Source: Clostridia bacterium
GTDB lineage: Bacteria > Bacillota > Clostridia > UBA1212 > UBA1255
DNA length: 33,885 nucleotides
Direction of reading: 5' to 3'
Assembly (NCBI GenBank): GCA_017935905.1
Contig: JAGBGO010000073.1
Location: forward strand, 1 to 33,885
Positions 27,770-33,885 of the stretch are shown here, in pieces; the stretch's first letter is position 1; every line of letters begins with the position of its first letter. The translations under genes were made by a program, and so were the position numbers. A model generated the notes under the pieces. It had not been told where the DNA came from, ran no database searches, and saw only the letters and a list, made by a program, of their open reading frames with translations.

Positions 27770-27800
27770 AGTATACAATGAACATCGATGTTCATTGCAA
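27770..27800 (-). promoter_or_regulatory. MerR-type promoter and operator
   Basis: On the minus strand TTGCAA (27795-27800) and TATACT (27770-27775) are 19 bases apart, the over-long spacer that MerR activators compensate by twisting DNA. A 22-bp perfect palindrome centred on ATCGAT (27776-27797) fills the spacer. It also overlaps a possible TACAAT -10 of the plus-strand merR gene, so the regulator may repress itself. Confidence 0.85.
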
Positions 27801-27821
27801 GCGTTTGAGGTGAAATATTTT

Positions 27822-28598
27822 ATGAATTCCAAACAAGATTTACTTTCTGTAGGCGAAATCGCCAGAACAATGGGACTTACCCGCAGAATTATTTTAAATT
27901 ATGAATCCCACGGTTTGATTCATGCAGACACAAGGGGCGACTCCAACACCGGGTATCGCTACTATTCCATGGACACATTAGCCCGGATTCGCACCATTCG
28001 TACGTACCAAAAGTTAGGATTGTCTTTAGATGAAATTAAGAATTATTTAGATGACAGCGCCGATTTAACTCCTATGTTAAAACGTTTAGAAGCATTGCGG
28101 GACGAACTTGAAGTAAATATTGCACAACTTAGGGAACGAACGAAGCAACATAAGCAAAGTGAAATTTTCTTCACGACGTTTCCCGCCTATACGGTGTATG
28201 CCCAACGTGCAAAGGATGAAACCTTAGAACGCAAAATCAATCGGCTGAGAGACACCGCCTATGCGGCCGTTACAAAACACGGTACCGATACGTCCAAACG
28301 TATGTATTTTACAGAATCAAGTCTAAACGATCCCGATACAATCACGTATTGCGCTGCCGTACCAAAAAGTTCAAAAGGCGACGAAATCGTTGAACGGCCC
28401 GAGACCAAGGCCATTGTTAAATATCACTACGGCAGTTATACCCATTTACCCGAGGTACGGCAAGAACTCCTTACCTACGCCGGAGATCACAAGCTTCAGC
28501 TGTGCGGCACGTGCCGATATATTTATTTAGAAGGACCTCCCCAGCATAAGGATCCGGAGAATTATATCACGTTGGTAGCTTTGTTGTTGGAACGATAA
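27822..28598 (+). CDS. MerR-family regulator with GyrI-like effector domain
   Basis: A 258-residue MerR regulator. The winged helix is LLSVGEIARTMGLTRRIILNYESHGLI (about 6-32), with TGYRYYS after it and a dimer coil (about 85-115). The C-terminal half (from about 120) resembles the GyrI-like/BmrR ligand-binding domain that senses small hydrophobic molecules in BmrR and BltR. The start ATG at 27822 follows GAGGTG by about ten bases; upstream in-frame starts fall in the operator. The gene diverges from the lipoprotein gene, and the palindrome between them is the likely binding site. The ligand is not evident. Cysteine-rich metal-site motifs of metal-sensing MerR proteins are absent. Confidence 0.9.
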   Translation: MNSKQDLLSVGEIARTMGLTRRIILNYESHGLIHADTRGDSNTGYRYYSMDTLARIRTIRTYQKLGLSLDEIKNYLDDSADLTPMLKRLEALRDELEVNIAQLRERTKQHKQSEIFFTTFPAYTVYAQRAKDETLERKINRLRDTAYAAVTKHGTDTSKRMYFTESSLNDPDTITYCAAVPKSSKGDEIVERPETKAIVKYHYGSYTHLPEVRQELLTYAGDHKLQLCGTCRYIYLEGPPQHKDPENYITLVALLLER

Positions 28599-28609
28599 AA
28601 TGCATTGAA

Positions 28610-28674
28610 TTTGGGCCAAAACCGCTATTTTTTTGGGGTATACTCCCCCTATTTTACAGCCATTTTGACCCAAA
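28610..28674. terminator. Convergent inverted repeat, likely two-way terminator
   Basis: Arms of 17 bases (28610-28626 and 28658-28674; TTTGGGCCAAAA... and ...TTTTGACCCAAA) match with three differences. An inner GGGG/CCCC hairpin sits near 28635-28648. It lies between the convergent merR and coat-protein genes. Confidence 0.65.
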
Positions 28675-28693
28675 ATCACAGATCACATTTTAC

Positions 28694-28957
28694 TCAGTTA
28701 TTCTCATGTGCCTTTTGAAGTGCCTGGGCAACTTCCGGCATCGGTGCATTCTTAACCGGATACCAGCCACGGGCCTTCATAGCATTAAATACCTCAAACT
28801 GTACCTGCTGGCTCTCTGTAATAATGCGCATAATCTCGCCTCGGGTATTGGGGCACGCCGCTTCAATTAAGAAAGTCGTATATAAAGACAGCATCTGTTT
28901 CTCGTCATACAAACAATCTTTGGTCATATCCTGTTCAGTAAGTTGTGATTGATCCAT
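28694..28957 (-). CDS. CotF-like spore coat protein (1)
   Basis: An 87-residue protein of the CotF-like spore coat family. The signature is in DCLYDEKQMLSLYTTFLIEAACP (about 14-36), a four-helix-bundle segment common to clostridial coat proteins, followed by RGEIMRIITESQQVQFEVFNAMKARGWYPV, which also recurs in the family. There is no signal peptide. It lies 13 bases downstream of a second coat gene on the same strand, suggesting a sporulation operon active in the mother cell. Sigma-factor specificity cannot be assigned from what I see. Confidence 0.88.
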   Translation of the reverse strand: MDQSQLTEQDMTKDCLYDEKQMLSLYTTFLIEAACPNTRGEIMRIITESQQVQFEVFNAMKARGWYPVKNAPMPEVAQALQKAHENN

Positions 28958-28970
28958 TTTACAGCCCTCC

Positions 28971-29252
28971 TTAGCACATGCCGCCTGCAGACGGTGCAGG
29001 CTTGTTTCCGGCTACTAAGCAGCCGGTTAAAATATCTTGGTGACGGTGGTGCATCAGCTCCGCACGCTCAAATAATGCCTTCAAATTGGGATCCGACGCC
29101 GCCATACCGTAAGCTTTGTACTTCTTAACCATCAATTTCTCATAATCAATCAGTTCCGAAGCAAAGCCAAGTTCCTTAGCGGGCATTGCAGAATCCTCCG
29201 GCTTACAGGGCTGAGGAGGCTGTTGGGTGGTATTAGGTGAAGTCTGAACCAT
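28971..29252 (-). CDS. CotF-like spore coat protein (2)
   Basis: A 93-residue partner of the preceding coat gene. After a Pro/Gln/Ser-rich N-terminus comes the helical region LGFASELIDYEKLMVKKYKAYGMAASDPNLKALFERAELMHHRHQDILTGCL, which has the ferritin-like helix pair of CotF-type coat proteins, and a short Pro/Gly/Cys end. I start at ATG 29250-29252, after AAAGGA; the longer frame adds a non-homologous stretch. It precedes the 87-residue coat gene in the same transcript and lies divergent from the DUF421 gene. Confidence 0.83.
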   Translation of the reverse strand: MVQTSPNTTQQPPQPCKPEDSAMPAKELGFASELIDYEKLMVKKYKAYGMAASDPNLKALFERAELMHHRHQDILTGCLVAGNKPAPSAGGMC

Positions 29253-29349
29253 ACAATCAAATCCTTTCAGAAATTTTACCGGTATTTTCTGCAAGAAACG
29301 CATACTTTATACCCGGAAAGCCAAAATAATTCTGTAAAGGAGGTTATCA

Positions 29350-30024
29350 ATGGTCGGCTTTGTGCGCACAATTTTCATGTACACTTTAGTGATTATTATC
29401 CTGCGTTGCATGGGCAAAAGGCAAATCGGGCAGCTCCAACCCTACGAATTTGTGATAGCCTTGATGATTTCCGACGTAGCCTCCATTCCCATGCAGGACA
29501 TTGCAGTACCGCTTTGGAACGGCATCATTCCCATTCTGTCCCTGCTTTTCCTCCAGCTCATCCTCTCCTTCCTCATTATGAAGCACAAAAGCATCCGAAA
29601 CATTATCTGCGGCCGCCCCTGCGTCCTCATACGCCGTGGCACCATTGTGGAAAGTGCCCTGCGAAACCAAATGTACAATTTAGACGATTTATTAGAGGCC
29701 CTTCGTGTAAAAGGCTTCCCAAAAGTGGACGACGTGCTGATGGCGGTGTTAGAAAATAACGGGGAGCTCAGCGTCCTTCCCTACAGCCGGACGGAAGCGC
29801 CTCAGCGCAGCGATTTTGGCATGCAATCCCCGGAGAACCTCATTACGGACTTAATCGTAGGGGGCTACCTGCTGCGGGACAATCTGGCACTGTGCGGCAT
29901 TTCCAAGGAGATGCTCAAGGGCGAGATCGTAAAATGCGGCGGTAAATCCTTTGACGACGTTTTCTACTGCTACGTGGATAGCGAAGGCGTTTTCTATACT
30001 CAACTAAAGGAGCAAGCGCGATGA
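29350..30024 (+). CDS. DUF421 (YetF-like) membrane protein
   Basis: A 224-residue YetF/DUF421 protein. Three N-terminal helices (about 1-20, 35-50, 56-76) include the family element LRCMGKRQIGQLQPYEFVIALMISDVASIPMQD, which is among the most conserved in the family. The cytoplasmic C-terminal part starts with IICGRPCVLIRRGTIVESALRNQMYNLDDLLEALR. The function is unproven; several members are produced in forespores and affect germinant receptors. AAAGGAGG lies six bases before the ATG. It overlaps the DUF4363 gene by ATGA, a recurrent pair in spore-formers. Confidence 0.92.
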   Translation: MVGFVRTIFMYTLVIIILRCMGKRQIGQLQPYEFVIALMISDVASIPMQDIAVPLWNGIIPILSLLFLQLILSFLIMKHKSIRNIICGRPCVLIRRGTIVESALRNQMYNLDDLLEALRVKGFPKVDDVLMAVLENNGELSVLPYSRTEAPQRSDFGMQSPENLITDLIVGGYLLRDNLALCGISKEMLKGEIVKCGGKSFDDVFYCYVDSEGVFYTQLKEQAR

Positions 30025-30416
30025 GATTATACAGAATTACCTGGATTTTTATATTGGCTTTAATCATACTGGTCAGTTTGGTGATCCTACCCACCACCCT
30101 TTTTACCCGCATGCTTCGGAAAGACATTGAGAAGTTTGAAGACGGGATGAACCGGATCAATCAGCAGTTGGTGGAAGGACAAAATCCGGGAGAAGCCTGC
30201 GACGATTTAGAGCGCCTGTGGCATTCCCATCGCCGCCACTGGAGCTTCTACGTGCATCACAACATCGTAGATAACTTAGACATGCTGTTTTCCGCCTATC
30301 TTGCGGAAAGCCGAAACCAAAACGTAAAGGCGGCTCTTTCCGAAGCCGCCCGCATTGATAGTTTATTAAGAGCCGCAGAAGAGAATGACCGCCTCTCCTG
30401 GTACAACGTATTCTAG
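30021..30416 (+). CDS. DUF4363 membrane-anchored protein
   Basis: A 131-residue protein with one N-terminal membrane helix (WIFILALIILVSLVILPTTLF, about 7-27) and a soluble helical region outside, matching DUF4363. It begins inside the last codon of the DUF421 gene (ATGA overlap), so translation is coupled. Its stop TAG overlaps the stop of the convergent methyltransferase gene in a shared CTAG, leaving no space for a terminator. The function is unknown; partnership with YetF is inferred from the recurrent gene pair. Confidence 0.88.
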   Translation: MRLYRITWIFILALIILVSLVILPTTLFTRMLRKDIEKFEDGMNRINQQLVEGQNPGEACDDLERLWHSHRRHWSFYVHHNIVDNLDMLFSAYLAESRNQNVKAALSEAARIDSLLRAAEENDRLSWYNVF

Positions 30417-31579
30417 TCTTTGGAGATGGATAAAGACACCCCAAGGCGGCTGCAAATAGCATCAAACTCCGCCATTTTACCCGCATCGTACCCTTTGGTC
30501 TTCACGCACCGCATCATGAGATTCTTGGGCGTATCCAAGGGAGAAATGTACTCCAGCATAGAAACCTCGTAGCCCATAGCCTCTAAGTAAAGCGCCCGCA
30601 GGCCGTCCGTCAGGCTGTCTGCAATCCGGGCGTTCAGGATACCGTGGCGTAAAATGGATTCCAAGCCTTCAATGGTATACCCCTGCTTATTCATCTCCTT
30701 GTGGCAGCACGGCACACACACCACCGATTTTACACCCCGGTTGATGGCAAAACGCAGCGCCTTGTCCGTTGCCGTGTCACAGGCGTGCAAGGTAATCATT
30801 AAGTCATAATGGCGATCAGGCACGTACTTCATAATATCTGTCTGCACAAATTGCATATTCCGATAGTCCAGTTCTTGGGCAATCTTCTTGGAGTCTTCAA
30901 TGACGATTTCATTGTAGTCCAGCCCCGTAAAAGAACAAGGATGATTCAGTACTTCTCGAATATAGTAGTTCAGTGCAAAAGACAGATAGGATTTCCCGCA
31001 AGCGCAGTCCACCACATAAATAGGCTCTTTCTTCCCTTTGACGGTCCGCTCGTCACAAAGTTTCCGCAGCATGGGATCCATCAGCTCGATAAAATGGTCG
31101 ATTTGGTTGTATTTGCGAATCTTATCGTTCCGGACTTTCCCATTGCCCCCCAGCATACCGATTGCCTTCAAAAGGGCGCCTGCCCGCTCCGGTTTAATGA
31201 AGTAGGCACGGTTGCTCATAGAGGTTGCCCGTACTTCGTCTTCTTTCGCCTCTGTCCGGGCTTTCGACTGAGTCACCGCCCGTTTTTCATCTGCTAAAAT
31301 GACCGTTTCCCGGGTGCGCTCTTCCATCACAATTTCCGCACTGTCAAATTCCGGAATCCTTTGTACAAGAAAATTGCTGAACTCCGGGAAATTCATGGTA
31401 TAGCTATTACCGGTAAAATGGAACTTTAATTGTTCCCCTTCTCGCGTAGCTTCTAAGGCATACTTCTTAAGCCCCGACGTAAACGTCACGCGAATGCGGC
31501 TGATTTCATCACTTTCTTCAAATCTTCCCTGCAGGCCCATCAGGAAAAAGGCTACTTGATCTGCTATTTGTTTCTTCAT
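30413..31579 (-). CDS. SAM-dependent methyltransferase (Methyltransf_32-like)
   Basis: A 388-residue class I methyltransferase. The SAM-binding region is VVDCACGKSYLSFALNYYIRE (around residue 190), with FTGLDYNEIVIEDSKK as the acidic second strand and MITLHACDTATDKALRFAI as the catalytic neighbourhood. CVPCCHKEM and the N-terminal part fit the Methyltransf_32-like proteins. The substrate is unknown; RNA is plausible because the gene is the third of a translationally coupled set with rRNA-modifying enzymes (ATGA overlap with the RsuA-family gene). Its ATG follows a GGAG in the end of that gene. The stop TAG overlaps the convergent DUF4363 stop. Confidence 0.85.
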   Translation of the reverse strand: MKKQIADQVAFFLMGLQGRFEESDEISRIRVTFTSGLKKYALEATREGEQLKFHFTGNSYTMNFPEFSNFLVQRIPEFDSAEIVMEERTRETVILADEKRAVTQSKARTEAKEDEVRATSMSNRAYFIKPERAGALLKAIGMLGGNGKVRNDKIRKYNQIDHFIELMDPMLRKLCDERTVKGKKEPIYVVDCACGKSYLSFALNYYIREVLNHPCSFTGLDYNEIVIEDSKKIAQELDYRNMQFVQTDIMKYVPDRHYDLMITLHACDTATDKALRFAINRGVKSVVCVPCCHKEMNKQGYTIEGLESILRHGILNARIADSLTDGLRALYLEAMGYEVSMLEYISPLDTPKNLMMRCVKTKGYDAGKMAEFDAICSRLGVSLSISKD

Positions 31580-32277
31580 AACAACCGCTCCATTTCTTCT
31601 TGTGTCAATTCCCGGTATGCTCCCGGCTGCAGGGTTTCATCTAATGGAACGCCGCCGATGGAGATTCTCTTTAAGTATACCACTTCATTGTTTCTGGCTA
31701 AGAACATCTTCTTCACTTGGTGAAATTTTCCCTCGTGAATGGTGACAAATGCCGTGTTGGGTTCTGCACCCGCTTCTAATTTTGCCGGTCTGCACAGGGT
31801 TCCGTCTTTGAACTGTATCCCCGCTTGGAATGCTTCTTGGTCTTCCGACGTGATGCTTGTGCGAAGCCGCACAAAGTATTGTTTCTCCACGTGCTGTTCC
31901 GGTGTAATAATTCGATGGACAAAAGGACCATCGTTGGTGAGGAGTAAAAAGCCTTCTGCGTCCTTATCCAGTCTTCCCGCGGGGCCCAAGTTATAGAAGT
32001 TAAAGTCGTCGCCGATTAAGTCTGTGGCTACCGGTCCGCCTCGCCCGTCTTCCGTGGCGGATAAATAGCCGGCGGGCTTGTATAACATTAAGTATACAAA
32101 GGGTTTGTAGGCGATGTTTTGTCCATTTACTTGAACGTTGGATACGCCCTCTTGGATTTTGGCGTCCGCAGCTCGCACCACATGCCCATCTACGGTGACA
32201 ACGCCGCTTCCGATGATCCCCCGCGCGTCTTTTCGAGAGCCAAGTCCCATATTGGATAAATACTTGTCTAATCTCAC
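31576..32277 (-). CDS. RsuA/RluB-family rRNA pseudouridine synthase
   Basis: A 233-residue pseudouridine synthase with an N-terminal S4 RNA-binding region (RLDKYLSNMGLGSRKDARGII) and the RsuA core. The catalytic aspartate is in AGRLDKDAEGFLLLTNDGPF (near residue 103), and the family end FHQVKKMFLARNNEVVYLKRISIG is intact. It probably modifies 16S or 23S rRNA; which position cannot be told. I choose GTG 32275-32277, which overlaps the preceding stop as GTGA and is eight bases after GGAGG; the upstream ATG would begin inside that site. It is the middle of a three-gene coupled set. Confidence 0.9.
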   Translation of the reverse strand: MRLDKYLSNMGLGSRKDARGIIGSGVVTVDGHVVRAADAKIQEGVSNVQVNGQNIAYKPFVYLMLYKPAGYLSATEDGRGGPVATDLIGDDFNFYNLGPAGRLDKDAEGFLLLTNDGPFVHRIITPEQHVEKQYFVRLRTSITSEDQEAFQAGIQFKDGTLCRPAKLEAGAEPNTAFVTIHEGKFHQVKKMFLARNNEVVYLKRISIGGVPLDETLQPGAYRELTQEEMERLL

Positions 32278-33647
32278 AGCATGCGCCTCCATCCTTTAGG
32301 ATATGCGTTTTTGAGCACGCCGCCGCGAAGGTCACCCACGCCTAAGATATATCCTTCCACCCGGACGGCGTTAAGGCCGTCTTCCCCGGAAAGGTTTAAG
32401 GATTCACCCCGCACGTATCTTCGAACTTCGTCGCTGTCCCAGGATAAGTCTACGTTTCGTTTAAAAGCGTCTTTGGGCAGGCTCATAATAAAGGACTGGG
32501 CAGGCTTTAATTTGCCGTAGGCAATGGTGCCTACGTGAACGCCCATGCGAAGTACTTTGAGACCGTCAATGGAAAGCGGCTCAAAGGGACAGGAGAAAAG
32601 TTGTTCTCCAATGGTATAGTAATATAGATCTTCCTGGAGCGGAATGGTTAAATTTTCTTTGTAGAATGCTTTTAACTCTTGTGGAGTTTCTTTGAGGCGC
32701 TTGTAACTTTTGGAAGGTTTGGCCATTTTACCGGCATCCGTTTCCCCTGCGCCCTTTTCCAAAACCGCTGTAAAATGCCCTTCTCCTCTTAATTTGTGAG
32801 GCCACAGCCGGGCCGTCTGGGTAAGGCCGAAACCGTCTGCGATCCCCCCGGGCTTCTTGGGTTCAACCAAAGTGTAATCCGGGTGGGCGGTCATGAATTC
32901 TTGAATCATACCCTCGTTCTCCCGAACGTCAAAGGTGCAAGTGGAATAGACGATGCGACCGCCGGGCTTGAGCAGCGCATCCGCATGCGCAAGGATTTCC
33001 CGCTGCATTTCTACGCAGGTTTCATTCTTAAAGTTTCCCCAACTCTTGATAGCTTCTTCGTCTTTCCGGAACATACCTTCTCCGGAGCAGGGTGCATCAA
33101 TTAAGATTTTGTCAAACCAATGGGGAAAATAATTCGCCAGTCTTTCCGGGCTTTCATTGGTGACTACTGCATTGGGAACACCGGCAAGTTCTAAGTTATA
33201 TAATAAGGTGTTGGCTCTGGGGGCGCTGATGTCATTGGATACAAGGACGCCTTGTCCTTGAAGGCAAGCAGCAATTTCTGTACTCTTGCCCCCCGGTGCT
33301 GCGCACAGGTCCAGGACCTTGTCTCCGGGCTTCGCTTCTAAGACTTCTGCGGGATACATGGCGCTGGGCTCCTGGATATAATAAAGGCCCGCCAAGTAAT
33401 ATGGAAGCCGTCCCGGCATACGACCGGAAGAAGGGTCAAAGTACATCCCGTTGTGACTCCACGCCACGTCTTCTTTCATAGTGATAATGGGCGCTAAGAT
33501 CGGGCGCAACGTTTCTTTGTCAATTTTGAGTTCGTTGGGGCGAAGGCCGTAGGCCCGTTCTTCTTCCAAGGTGCGTTCATATTGGGCGAATTCTGTTTCG
33601 CCTAAAAGCTTCACGATTTTCTCTTTGAATTCCTGCGGAAGTTGCAC
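32274..33647 (-). CDS. RsmB/RsmF-family rRNA cytosine-C5 methyltransferase
   Basis: A 457-residue m5C rRNA methyltransferase of the RsmB/RsmF/NOP2 group. The SAM loop is VLDLCAAPGGKSTEIAA (about residues 109-125). The catalytic cysteine is in LIDAPCSGEGMFRKD (about 184-198) and the second cysteine in VYSTCTFDVRENE (about 236-248). A C-terminal region of about 170 residues follows, resembling the RsmF/PUA-like domain rather than plain RsmB. The start is GTG, 33645-33647, after AAAGGGGG. It is first in a coupled set with the pseudouridine synthase and methyltransferase. The exact rRNA site is uncertain. Confidence 0.9.
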   Translation of the reverse strand: MQLPQEFKEKIVKLLGETEFAQYERTLEEERAYGLRPNELKIDKETLRPILAPIITMKEDVAWSHNGMYFDPSSGRMPGRLPYYLAGLYYIQEPSAMYPAEVLEAKPGDKVLDLCAAPGGKSTEIAACLQGQGVLVSNDISAPRANTLLYNLELAGVPNAVVTNESPERLANYFPHWFDKILIDAPCSGEGMFRKDEEAIKSWGNFKNETCVEMQREILAHADALLKPGGRIVYSTCTFDVRENEGMIQEFMTAHPDYTLVEPKKPGGIADGFGLTQTARLWPHKLRGEGHFTAVLEKGAGETDAGKMAKPSKSYKRLKETPQELKAFYKENLTIPLQEDLYYYTIGEQLFSCPFEPLSIDGLKVLRMGVHVGTIAYGKLKPAQSFIMSLPKDAFKRNVDLSWDSDEVRRYVRGESLNLSGEDGLNAVRVEGYILGVGDLRGGVLKNAYPKGWRRML

Positions 33648-33674
33648 GTGGTTGCCCCCTTTGTTTGTAGAAAC

Positions 33675-33704
33675 AAAAAAGGCGTCTGCTTTACGCTGAC
33701 GCCT
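33675..33704 (-). terminator. Intrinsic terminator after tRNA-Glu
   Basis: On the minus strand AGGCGTC (33698-33704 complement) pairs with GACGCCT (33680-33686 complement) around a loop of about 11 bases, followed by TTTTTT. It lies between the tRNA and the methyltransferase gene, 28 bases before its start codon. Confidence 0.9.
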
Positions 33705-33712
33705 CTGTTTGC

Positions 33713-33787
33713 TGGTGACTCATAGGAGAATCGAACTCCTGTTTCCGCCGTGAGAGGGCGGCGTCTTAGCCGCTTGACCAATGAGCC
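33713..33787 (-). tRNA. tRNA-Glu (anticodon CTC)
   Basis: A complete cloverleaf on the minus strand. The acceptor GGCTCAT pairs with ATGAGTC (one G-U), the anticodon stem CCGCC/GGCGG encloses the loop CTCTCAC with anticodon CTC, and the T-loop is GTTCGATTC. The 3' CCA is encoded. It has its own consensus promoter and terminator. Confidence 0.95.
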
Positions 33788-33798
33788 AGAACGTGTAT

Positions 33799-33827
33799 AA
33801 TATACAGCATCAAAGGGATTGTGTCAA
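33799..33827 (-). promoter_or_regulatory. Promoter of tRNA-Glu
   Basis: TTGACA (33822-33827) and TATATT (33799-33804), spacer 17 bases, about 12 bases before the tRNA. Confidence 0.88.
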
Positions 33828-33862
33828 GTGTTTTTTGAAAATTATTTTAGGGAGGTTTCGGC

Positions 33863-33885
33863 ATGTACGAAGTGGATATTAAAGG
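33863..33885 (+). CDS. Start of an unidentified plus-strand gene (truncated by window)
   Basis: ATG at 33863-33865 follows GGGAGG by eight bases and opens MYEVDIK before the window ends. It is too short to identify. It diverges from the tRNA-Glu gene. Confidence 0.55.

Overview
The window reads as a chromosomal segment of an anaerobic, endospore-forming member of the Bacillota, most likely class Clostridia. Support comes from Gram-positive ribosome binding sites, a pta-ackA acetate pathway, short archaeal/eukaryotic-type ProRS, GlnRS next to GluRS, CotF-like coat proteins and a YetF/DUF421-DUF4363 pair. Species cannot be named from the sequence alone.

Bases 1-16,700 are core genome, almost all on the minus strand. 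In order along the window they are: tsaE-tsaB-rimI (t6A biosynthesis and N-acetylation); rplM-rpsI; an amidase-domain protein; tRNA-Val(GAC) and a YfcE-type phosphodiesterase on the plus strand; a gltX-glnS-proS operon with its own promoter; an rpmF-DUF512-der-plsY-ligA operon behind a consensus promoter; and pta-ackA behind a promoter with a palindrome at the start site. Two distant sites, after proS and after ackA, carry the same tandem double-hairpin element.

Bases 16,700-27,120 form an accessory island that looks like a defence island. It holds a type III toxin-antitoxin locus: a ToxN/AbiQ/CptN-family endoribonuclease preceded by a terminator and a two-repeat RNA with its own promoter. 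Two further copies of that RNA lie at 17.5 kb and 27.0 kb without a toxin. Between those two copies lie a pair of DUF262 genes (one with a DUF1524 HNH nuclease domain), a membrane-anchored TIR protein with an outward-facing DUF6273 domain, a class III nucleotide-cyclase-like protein, a four-helix membrane protein and an SPFH/zinc-ribbon protein. The last four are consecutive genes on one strand. The direct RNA repeats bound this block, and the DUF262 and cyclase genes are visibly AT-richer than the flanks.

Bases 27,121-33,885 return to chromosomal genes. A lipoprotein gene and a MerR/GyrI-like regulator diverge from a shared region that has the 19-bp-spacer promoter geometry typical of MerR activation. 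Then come two CotF-like coat genes, DUF421-DUF4363, a translationally coupled minus-strand trio of RNA-modification-type genes (RsmB/F-family methyltransferase, RsuA-family pseudouridine synthase, SAM methyltransferase), tRNA-Glu(CTC) and the first bases of a plus-strand gene.

The most notable observations are the type III TA locus with orphan antitoxin RNAs bounding the island, the cyclase/TM/TIR gene cluster, the Toll-receptor-like layout of the TIR protein, the MerR-type promoter, and the dispersed double hairpins.
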